From Candidatus Aminicenantota bacterium (GTDB taxonomy: Bacteria > Acidobacteriota > Aminicenantia > Aminicenantales > Aminicenantaceae), in assembly GCA_030615975.1 (NCBI GenBank), contig JAUWYH010000007.1, positions 1-17,848 of the forward strand: a DNA stretch of 17,848 nucleotides, read 5' to 3'. Below the pieces are notes generated by a model. That model saw only the letters and a list, made by a program, of their open reading frames with translations, had not been told where the DNA came from and did no database searches. The position numbers were made by a program, and so were the translations under genes. Every line of letters starts with the position of its first letter. Within the stretch, counting starts at the first letter, position 1. Below, in pieces: positions 7,245-13,380 of the stretch.

Positions 7245-7900
7245 TTCCCCTCCCCCTTTTTATCAAAATACTTTCGGAGATTGAAAAGAGCATAATTTAG
7301 ACGGCTTTTGACCGTCCCAGCAGATATTCGCAACACCTCGGCGATCTCATCATGGGTGAGACCGCTGTAGAATTTCAGTACAATAACTTCACGAAGCTTG
7401 GGAGAAAGATTCGCCAACGCTTTTGAGACTTCGATTTGTTGGTCCAACGCTTTTTGCGATTCAGTAGCGATCTTTGGATCTAGAACCTCCGGTTTTTCTG
7501 AATGAGATGACAGACTTAAAAACTGACGCAGCCGTTCACGACGCCAAAAATCACGGCAACAATTAATCGCAATTTGAGTGAGCCACGGCACAAAAGGCCG
7601 GGATGGATCATATTGATGAAATTTGCGGATCACGCGAACCCAGGTATTCTGCAATATGTCCTCTGCAGTGCTGTGCGAATGCACCATACGTAGAATGACC
7701 GCAAACAGCCGGTCTGAATGTTGGCGTACAAGATCAGCCATAAGGTCTTGCCGGCCAGCCTGTATTTGCGTGACCAATGCTTCGTTTTCCCCACTTCGCA
7801 AATTGACCAATCTCTCTCCTTCTCTTCTCCAGATATCCGGGCCGCTCAAAGCTCCGACCAAGATCGAGGCATCCAAAACCCAATACGTTCCAACGCTCAT
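7241..7900 (-). CDS. ECF-type RNA polymerase sigma factor
   Basis: Sigma region 2 is clear (SAEDILQNTW-type core with the family pattern around LRMVHSHSTAEDILQNTWVR). Region 4 is a helix-turn-helix: LSPKLREVIVLKFYSGLT, HDEIAEVL, then GTVKSRLNYAL. It directs RNA polymerase to a stress regulon and is probably restrained by the anti-sigma product encoded immediately downstream with a 4-base overlap. The start is ambiguous. The ATG at 7900 has GAGGAAAGG upstream and gives 219 residues. A TTG at 7810 has a better AAGGAG site and gives 189 residues, closer to a normal ECF length. The extra N-terminus (YWVLDASILVGAL) is not typical of sigma factors and looks more like the first strand of a PIN domain. 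Family assignment is firm; the exact start is not. Confidence 0.88.
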   Translation of the reverse strand: MSVGTYWVLDASILVGALSGPDIWRREGERLVNLRSGENEALVTQIQAGRQDLMADLVRQHSDRLFAVILRMVHSHSTAEDILQNTWVRVIRKFHQYDPSRPFVPWLTQIAINCCRDFWRRERLRQFLSLSSHSEKPEVLDPKIATESQKALDQQIEVSKALANLSPKLREVIVLKFYSGLTHDEIAEVLRISAGTVKSRLNYALFNLRKYFDKKGEGK

Positions 7901-7942
7901 AATGCACCTTTCCTCAAAATTGGGCAAGGGTCAAACACATTA

Positions 7943-7975
7943 TCTTGTCTGATACGTGAAATTCTAAGCCTGTTC
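7943..7975 (-). promoter_or_regulatory. Possible internal promoter before the sigma gene
   Basis: Two overlapping readings exist on the minus strand. An ECF-like GAAC (7972-7975), 15 bases, CGTA (7953-7956) overlaps the stop of the upstream gene. A sigma-70-like TTAGAA, 17 bases, GATAAT ends near 7943. Either could allow sigma expression apart from the first gene. Neither is strong. Confidence 0.25.
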
Positions 7976-8338
7976 ATTAGTTTGCTTTTTCCCAAAAAGT
8001 GTGTCCCAAACCTTCCGAAGAATACCGAGAACCCGATCAAACGGGGATCTTTCCTCTTTGTGGAAAGGAGTCAAAGCCCAGATTGAAAAGTATGCAATGA
8101 GGCCAAGCCCATGAAAAAGGATACTCACAATAAATATAATGCGCCATGCCTGCAAAGAAATACTTGTATTCCTAGCCACGGCACTGGCAACCCCTAGTAG
8201 CTTGCGTTCCGGCAAATCGCGGTACCAATCCACGAAAATCGGGGATTTGGATAAATGAGTTCCACACCAGCGGCACTTCACTGCCTCAGCCTTAATTTCT
8301 TCGAAGCAGTATGGACATTTTTTCGTTTCTGTACTCAT
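7964..8338 (-). CDS. Zinc-ribbon plus PspC-like membrane protein (proximal copy)
   Basis: This 124-residue protein begins with a zinc ribbon (Cys8, Cys11, Cys22, Cys25). A degenerate PspC-like segment follows (ERKLLGVASAVARN, then ISLQAWRIIFIV). There is a transmembrane stretch at about 63-90 and a charged, helical C-terminal tail of about 30 residues that its paralogue at 6463-6765 lacks. The ATG has a strong AAGGAG site. It is the first gene of the set, about 60 bases before the sigma start, and probably shares a transcript with it. Together the two ribbon proteins bracket the sigma/anti-sigma pair. Function is inferred from family and context: membrane sensing or effector role in an envelope-stress circuit. 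Confidence 0.8.
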   Translation of the reverse strand: MSTETKKCPYCFEEIKAEAVKCRWCGTHLSKSPIFVDWYRDLPERKLLGVASAVARNTSISLQAWRIIFIVSILFHGLGLIAYFSIWALTPFHKEERSPFDRVLGILRKVWDTLFGKKQTNEQA

Positions 8339-8378
8339 AGTTTTTCTCCTTCCATTTTTTTAACCTCTCATTTATAAC

Positions 8379-8403
8379 TACGCACAAGCGCTCAAAACCG
8401 TTC
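8379..8403 (-). promoter_or_regulatory. Candidate ECF-type promoter of the sigma operon
   Basis: On the minus strand GAAC (8400-8403) is separated by 17 bases from CGTA (8379-8382), about 40 bases before the first gene. The AAC...CGTA pattern resembles ECF promoters such as the SigW consensus (TGAAAC, 16 bases, CGTA). An autoregulated operon would be expected to carry such a site. A TATAAA at the adjacent downstream position could instead serve sigma-70, but lacks a good -35. Confidence 0.38.
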
Positions 8404-8465
8404 GGTCAATAAAAAATCAGAATACAGAAGACAGGAGTCAGATTTTTAGTTTTGGGGAAAAAAGG

Positions 8466-8494
8466 TTGCCAAAAGAGAGTGAGGAAATTATAAT
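8466..8494 (+). promoter_or_regulatory. Sigma-70-type promoter of the molybdenum hydroxylase operon
   Basis: TTGCCA (8466-8471), exactly 17 bases, then a perfect TATAAT (8489-8494). The start would be near 8501, about 40 bases before the first ATG, which has its own AAGGAG site. No molybdenum-cofactor riboswitch-like structure fits in so short a leader. Confidence 0.65.
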
Positions 8495-8542
8495 CCTGAA
8501 AAAGAAACAGAACAATAAATTTAAGTAAAGAAGGAGAAAAGC

Positions 8543-9214
8543 ATGGATAGAAACAATCCAAAATCTTATCTTGGTATCGTCGTTATCCTCGGGGCTACGT
8601 GGGGTTTTTCCGAAGCTGCTCTGGGTATGGGGCTTCGAAGTTGTGCTTCCTTTTTTTCTGGCGCAATAATGACAGGAGTTGCTTTCTTTTTTATAGCATC
8701 CAGTTGGTATTTAACTCGAAACATCCTATGTATAACTCTTCTGGTTGCCTTAACAAGCTTATTTAAAATGTTCGATGCTCTTCTACTTTCACTCCCTATC
8801 CAGCATGGAGCTGTGGCCAACCCCATTTTTGCTTTCTTTATGGAAGCGATAGCTTTTGTGGTTTTTGTATCCATCTTCAAGGAAAAGCTAAAACAAAAAA
8901 TAGGAGGACAGGCGCTTCTGGGCGGAATGGCTGCTCTCCTGGCGGTAAATCTCTTTCCTCTCGTAAAATATGTAACCGGCATTCCTGCCTGCGTTGTTCC
9001 TGGCACCGGCTATCCCCTTTCCCTCTATTACGCTCCATTGGCAGTGTCACTCTCCTTGATTACTGTTCCCTTAGGTGCGTTGGCCGGCGCGAAGATCAAA
9101 TCCCTAGAAGCCAAATTTGAACTCTCTCCCAGAACAGGCAAACTGAGATATCTCATCTCGCCTGCAACCCTCATTCTCGCTCTGGCAATCATTACCCTTA
9201 TCAGACTGGGCTAA
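8543..9214 (+). CDS. Polytopic membrane protein of unknown function
   Basis: I do not recognise this family. The 223-residue protein has about six to seven hydrophobic segments (roughly 9-28, 34-55, 60-80, 90-112, 123-148, 160-185 and 203-222). A basic loop (FKEKLKQKIGG) sits near the middle. Glycine- and alanine-rich motifs such as GATWGFSEAALGMGLR occur near the N-terminus. ATG 8543 follows AAGGAG. It is the first gene after the operon promoter and ends 34 bases before the Tat-signal 2Fe-2S subunit, so it is very likely co-expressed with the hydroxylase. Size and topology resemble small integral transport components such as ECF-transporter S subunits, but no ATPase gene is nearby. A membrane anchor or electron/substrate-transfer partner for the exported enzyme is another possibility. 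Confidence 0.8.
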   Translation: MDRNNPKSYLGIVVILGATWGFSEAALGMGLRSCASFFSGAIMTGVAFFFIASSWYLTRNILCITLLVALTSLFKMFDALLLSLPIQHGAVANPIFAFFMEAIAFVVFVSIFKEKLKQKIGGQALLGGMAALLAVNLFPLVKYVTGIPACVVPGTGYPLSLYYAPLAVSLSLITVPLGALAGAKIKSLEAKFELSPRTGKLRYLISPATLILALAIITLIRLG

Positions 9215-9248
9215 AAAAAGACATCTTTTCCCTTAAAAAGGAGAAAAA

Positions 9249-9878
9249 ATGGAAAAGATTAAAAAGAAAAAAAGAAAAACATTCACAAGAAGAGATTTTT
9301 TAAAAGGATTTGGGAGCGGAGCTTTAGGAGCGGCGGTTGTTCCTAAGCTTGTCTCCCAGGATGTCTTTTCTCTGCAAACAAAGGAAGGAAAAATTCCTTT
9401 GTATTCGAAAAAACAAATCACTCTCAATATCAATGAAAAAAATTATTCTTTGGTGATTGAGCCAAGAGAAACTCTTCTCCACGTCTTGAGAGAGAAGCTA
9501 AACCTGACTGGAACGAAAAAGACATGCAGTGGAGGCGAATGCGGTGCGTGTACGGTTCTCTTGGATGGGAACCCTATCTATTCCTGCCTCACTCTCGCTA
9601 TCAGAGCAGACAATAAAAAAATCACTACGGTCGAAGGATTAGCTGCTGACGGAAAGCTCCACCCTATTCAACAGGCTTTTATCGAAAAAGATGGTTATCA
9701 ATGCGGCTTCTGTACTCCAGGATTTATCATGTCTTCTGTGGCTCTCCTTGAGAAAAATAAAAATCCATTGACAGAAGAAATAAAAACTGCGCTCTCCGGC
9801 AACCTTTGCCGCTGTGGAAATTATTCTAAAATCTACGAAGCTGTCTCTGTGGCATCAAAAAGCATGAGGGGGGCCTAA
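9249..9878 (+). CDS. Molybdenum hydroxylase 2Fe-2S subunit with Tat signal (PaoA-like)
   Basis: This 209-residue electron-transfer subunit belongs to the xanthine dehydrogenase/aldehyde oxidoreductase family. A twin-arginine motif TRRDFLK (residues 13-19) and a following hydrophobic stretch (GSGALGAAVV) show export across the cytoplasmic membrane in folded form. The plant-ferredoxin-type cluster is bound by Cys93, Cys98, Cys101 and Cys113. The second, all-helical cluster domain uses Cys152, Cys155, Cys187 and Cys189 (CGFCTPG...CRCG). ATG 9249 has AAGGAG upstream. The molybdopterin subunit follows with a one-base gap. The Tat signal sits only on this subunit, so it presumably carries its partners to the periplasm as in PaoABC. 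This is strong evidence for a periplasmic enzyme. Confidence 0.93.
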   Translation: MEKIKKKKRKTFTRRDFLKGFGSGALGAAVVPKLVSQDVFSLQTKEGKIPLYSKKQITLNINEKNYSLVIEPRETLLHVLREKLNLTGTKKTCSGGECGACTVLLDGNPIYSCLTLAIRADNKKITTVEGLAADGKLHPIQQAFIEKDGYQCGFCTPGFIMSSVALLEKNKNPLTEEIKTALSGNLCRCGNYSKIYEAVSVASKSMRGA

Positions 9879-9879
9879 A

Positions 9880-12138
9880 ATGGCAAAAAAAGAATATTCC
9901 ATAGATATCAAAGATTCCAATCTCCTCTATCATGAAGAATTCAGGGAGATGGAAACAGAAGAACCGGAAGAAGTTCCCTCTCCTGAAAAAGAAAAATTTA
10001 AAATCATTGGCGATTATACCCCAAGGATTGATGGAGAAAGGATTGTGACAGGTCGCGCACCTTTCACCCATGATATCAAGCTCAGAGGCATGCTCTGCGG
10101 AAAAATATTGAGATGCCCTCATGCCTGCGCTGAAGTCGTATCTGTGCATTTAAGCCGGGCGCGGAGCTTACCAGGAGTCAAAGCTACTCTCCAGCTTAAA
10201 AAAGGGCGCGTCAAATATGCAGGGGAACAAGTGGCAGCAGCGGCTGCTGTGGATGAAAAGACAGCAGAGGAAGCCTTGAAATTGATCAAAGTAGAATACA
10301 AAACTCTTCCCTTTGTTGTCACAGAGGAAAAGGCTATGGAAGAGGGAGCACCTCAAGTTCATGACAGTCCAAACATTGATAAGTTTAATGATTACAATCG
10401 TGGAGACATAAAAAAGGGATTTGAGAGTGCCGATGTTGTCCTGGAGCGTACTTATAAGACCGCTGTCGAGATCCACCACACCGCTGAAACACACGGAAGT
10501 GTCGCTAAATGGGAAGGCAAGAGAGTCACAGTCTGGGATTCCACCCAAGCCATCTTTAATGTAAGAGATGGTCTTGCCCAAACCCTCCGAATACCAGCGA
10601 GTCGAATAAAGGTCATAAAAAAATACATGGGAGGGGGATTTGGAAGCAAGTTAGGATTGAACGATTACACAGTTGCAGCCGTGTTGCTGGCTAAAGAAGC
10701 TAAAAGGCCTGTAAAGATAACTCTCTCTCGAAAAGAGAACTCCCTTTGTGTAGGGAACCGTCCCTCCTCCATACAAACTATAAAAGCGGGAGTCAAAAAA
10801 GATGGGACTCTCACCGCTCTTTACCTGAAAAATTATACTTGTGGAGGAATCCGCAGAGGTGACAGATGCTCAGAACCACTGATAGATGTATACAAATGCT
10901 CCAATGTGAAGGTCGAAGAATACACCGTTTTTACCAATACAGGTGCTGGCCGGCCGACAAGAGCTCCTGGCCATGTTCAGGGAACTTTTGCTCTAGAAGG
11001 TTTCCTTGATGAGCTGGCCCACAAAATCAATCTTGATCCATTAGAATTGAGGAAGAAACACTACACCACCAAAAACGAAGGAGGTACGAGAATACCCTAT
11101 TCCTCAAAAGGATTGGATAAATGCTATCTATTAGGAGCAAAAAAAATCGGCTGGGGAAGAAGGAATAAAAAACCTGGAGAAGGAAATGGAAAAATACGCC
11201 GAGGTCTCGGAATGGCCAGCCAGATATGGTGGGGGATGGGAAGGCCAAGAACCTTGGCTGATGTTAAGCTTCACCGCGACGGAAGTGTTGAGGCTGTGTG
11301 CGGGACTCAAGACCTTGGCACAGGAACCAAAACTTATATGGCAACAATCACAGCAGAGACTTTAGGGTTAGAGCCAAAGGATATAACGGTTAAAATCGGA
11401 AACACCGAGTATCCCTGGTGCGGCTCATCAGGAGGAAGCACTACGACTCCCTCAGTAGCCCCAGCAATAAGGGATGCAGCCCTTAAAGCAGCCAATTATA
11501 TGAAGAATCAAACAGCAGAAAAAATGGAAATCAGTCCTGATGATGTCATCATCGGAAAAGAGAAACTTTCCAACAAGAACGACCCAGCTCAATCCATTTC
11601 CTTTAAAGAACTGCTCAAAGAAATGCGCCGAGAAAGAGTTTTTCATGGAGAATACGTGGGACGTCCCTTAGGTTATGCTTACAACACTTTTGGAGCCCAT
11701 TTTGCTGAAGTGGAAGTCGATATAGAAACAGGAAAAATAAAAGTTCTCAAAGTTGTCGCTACTCATGATAGCGGAAGAATAATCAACAAGCTGACCGCAG
11801 AGAGCCAGGTCATCGGAGGCATTACCCAAGGAATAAGCACTGCCCTCTTTGAACAAAGGGTTATGGATGAGGCAACAGGAAATATGGTTAACCCAAATTT
11901 GAGGGATTATAAAATTGCCACTTCATTTGATATTCCTGAGATAGAGGTTGCTTTTGTCGATATGGTCGACCCCAGAATCAATATCCTTGGAACCAAAGGA
12001 CTCGGAGAGCCACCTCGGATTCCGATTGCTGCAGCCATAGCCAATGCTGTCTATAACGCCATAGGAATCCATGTCAGTGAAATCCCGATGACTCCTGATA
12101 AAGTCCTTCAAGCTTTGAAGCGAAAGGAGGTCGGCTGA
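9880..12138 (+). CDS. Molybdenum hydroxylase molybdopterin-binding subunit (PaoC/xanthine dehydrogenase large-chain family)
   Basis: This 752-residue catalytic subunit hydroxylates an aldehyde or N-heterocycle using water at a molybdenum centre. The a/b hammerhead domain begins near residue 46 (DYTPRIDGERIVTGRAPFTHD). Cofactor-contact motifs follow: GGGFGSK at 251-257, the TRAPG loop at Arg361-Gly364, and QDLGTGT further on. The universal catalytic base is Glu710 in GLGEPPR. The first 40 or so residues are a charged extension without a signal peptide, so export must rely on the Tat-bearing small subunit. GAGGGGGG precedes ATG 9880, and the stop overlaps the FAD-subunit start as TGATG. The Arg-Ala-Pro-Gly loop resembles aldehyde-type and hydroxybenzoyl-CoA-reductase-type members more than xanthine dehydrogenases proper. 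The substrate is not determinable. Confidence 0.93.
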   Translation: MAKKEYSIDIKDSNLLYHEEFREMETEEPEEVPSPEKEKFKIIGDYTPRIDGERIVTGRAPFTHDIKLRGMLCGKILRCPHACAEVVSVHLSRARSLPGVKATLQLKKGRVKYAGEQVAAAAAVDEKTAEEALKLIKVEYKTLPFVVTEEKAMEEGAPQVHDSPNIDKFNDYNRGDIKKGFESADVVLERTYKTAVEIHHTAETHGSVAKWEGKRVTVWDSTQAIFNVRDGLAQTLRIPASRIKVIKKYMGGGFGSKLGLNDYTVAAVLLAKEAKRPVKITLSRKENSLCVGNRPSSIQTIKAGVKKDGTLTALYLKNYTCGGIRRGDRCSEPLIDVYKCSNVKVEEYTVFTNTGAGRPTRAPGHVQGTFALEGFLDELAHKINLDPLELRKKHYTTKNEGGTRIPYSSKGLDKCYLLGAKKIGWGRRNKKPGEGNGKIRRGLGMASQIWWGMGRPRTLADVKLHRDGSVEAVCGTQDLGTGTKTYMATITAETLGLEPKDITVKIGNTEYPWCGSSGGSTTTPSVAPAIRDAALKAANYMKNQTAEKMEISPDDVIIGKEKLSNKNDPAQSISFKELLKEMRRERVFHGEYVGRPLGYAYNTFGAHFAEVEVDIETGKIKVLKVVATHDSGRIINKLTAESQVIGGITQGISTALFEQRVMDEATGNMVNPNLRDYKIATSFDIPEIEVAFVDMVDPRINILGTKGLGEPPRIPIAAAIANAVYNAIGIHVSEIPMTPDKVLQALKRKEVG

Positions 12139-13112
12139 TGAAAAACTTTAAGATCGCTCAACCCAAAACAATCGATCAGATCACTTCCCTATTATCTGAA
12201 AAAAGAGACAAATATTATCTCATGGCAGGAGGAACTGACCTCTTGGGAGAAATTAAAGATGAGATAATAGAACCAGAAGCTGTTGTCGATCTGACATCTA
12301 TTCCCAACCTCTCCTATATCAAAAAAGAAAAAGACGGAGTCAGAATCGGAGCTTTAACCACTGTAGCCGAATTAGCAAAAAACCTCATGATCAAACAGGA
12401 ATACCCAGGACTTCATGAAGCAGCTAACGGGATAGCTACACCTCAACTCAGGAATATGGCCACAGTCGGGGGAAATCTCTGTCAGAGACCCCGCTGCTGG
12501 TACTACCGCGATCCTCAAGTGAAGTGTCGGAAAAAGGGAGGAAGCCGCTGCTTTGCTTTCAGGGGAAAAAACAAATACCATGCAATCTTTGGAGGAGGCC
12601 TATGTTATATTGTCCATCCTTCCGATTTAGCTCCTGTACTTTTCGCTCTGGATGCGGAAATTTTCATTAGCTCTTCCAAAGGAGATAAGTCCATCCCTCT
12701 CACAGATTTCTTTATTCTTCCTAAGGTAACCGTCAGTAAAGAAAACATATTGGAGCCCGATGAAGTTTTAAAAGAAGTAAAAATCCCGGCACCCAAAAGA
12801 GGAGAAAAGAGCACTTATTACAAGCTCATGGAAAGAGGAGCATGGGATTTTGCTCTTGTTTCAGTTGCAGTGAAAGCCAATGTCTCTGGCGATGTTTTCA
12901 AGGATACAAAAATCGTCTTAGGTGGAGTGGCTCCTGCTCCTTGGAGACTCAAAAAAGCTGAAAATATGATAGAAGGGAAAAAAATCACAGAGAATCTTCT
13001 AAGGCAAGCGACGAAAGAAGCTTTGAAGGATGCCAGGCCATTAAAGGAGAACGAATACAAAAAAGAACTGATTGAGACTATTGTCTACAGAGCTGCCTTA
13101 TCTCTTGTATAA
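12138..13112 (+). CDS. Molybdenum hydroxylase FAD-binding subunit with extra Fe-S cysteines (PaoB-like)
   Basis: This 324-residue flavin subunit passes electrons from the 2Fe-2S clusters to an external acceptor. FAD-binding motifs are MAGGTDLL (29-36) and ATVGGNLCQ (108-116). A cysteine-rich insertion (Cys115, Cys120, Cys130, Cys138, with Cys156 beyond) in the pattern LCQRPRCWYYR...C...GGSRC matches the [4Fe-4S]-carrying insertion known in PaoB and 4-hydroxybenzoyl-CoA reductase-type flavin subunits. The C-terminal CO-dehydrogenase-flavoprotein domain follows (VLGGVAPAPWR). The start overlaps the previous stop by one base. No signal peptide is seen, consistent with hitch-hiker Tat export. It is the last gene of the operon; a 268-base gap follows. 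The S-L-M order differs from PaoA-B-C (S-M-L). Confidence 0.9.
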   Translation: MKNFKIAQPKTIDQITSLLSEKRDKYYLMAGGTDLLGEIKDEIIEPEAVVDLTSIPNLSYIKKEKDGVRIGALTTVAELAKNLMIKQEYPGLHEAANGIATPQLRNMATVGGNLCQRPRCWYYRDPQVKCRKKGGSRCFAFRGKNKYHAIFGGGLCYIVHPSDLAPVLFALDAEIFISSSKGDKSIPLTDFFILPKVTVSKENILEPDEVLKEVKIPAPKRGEKSTYYKLMERGAWDFALVSVAVKANVSGDVFKDTKIVLGGVAPAPWRLKKAENMIEGKKITENLLRQATKEALKDARPLKENEYKKELIETIVYRAALSLV

Positions 13113-13224
13113 GATAAAAAAATCAATATCCATTTAAATTGTAGATAACAGCTCCGTCTGTCCATCATAAAGTTGATTAAGTCTTTGAGATTGATGAAGC
13201 AAATGAAGCAAAGGGTGGTACTTT

Positions 13225-13252
13225 AGGGAACGTCCCTCTTTGTAAAACAAAG
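13225..13252. repeat. Two adjacent small palindromes
   Basis: AGGGA-acg-TCCCT (13225-13237) is directly followed by CTTTGT-aaa-ACAAAG (13238-13252). They lie in the 268-base gap between the hydroxylase operon and the TPR gene. They could fold as tandem hairpins at the 3' end of the operon, although no U-tract follows, or be a fragment of a REP-like element. Apart from these and the TPR promoter, I see nothing else in this gap. Confidence 0.35.
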
Positions 13253-13332
13253 CCTGCGTGTTTTCGAAAAATCCAGCCTGATCAATGATTTTGTCTTCTA
13301 TCACGGAAAAAGAGATGCTTACCTTTCACATT

Positions 13333-13361
13333 TTGACAATAATTTTTTCCTTTGCTATAAG
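13333..13361 (+). promoter_or_regulatory. Strong sigma-70-type promoter of the TPR gene
   Basis: A perfect TTGACA (13333-13338), 17 bases, then TATAAG (13356-13361). Transcription should begin about 13368, only some 13 bases before the ATG at 13381. The leader is therefore very short and has no clear Shine-Dalgarno sequence. Confidence 0.65.
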
Positions 13362-13380
13362 TTGGATAGGCTGTTAGATA

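Noticed and set aside
8339..8542. Molybdenum-cofactor riboswitch before the hydroxylase operon
   Set aside because: The predicted leader from the promoter at 8466-8494 is only about 40 bases, too short for such an element.
10168..10581. Minus-strand open frame of 137 codons within the molybdopterin subunit gene
   Set aside because: Pure antisense shadow with no motif or ribosome site; the plus-strand gene is unmistakable.
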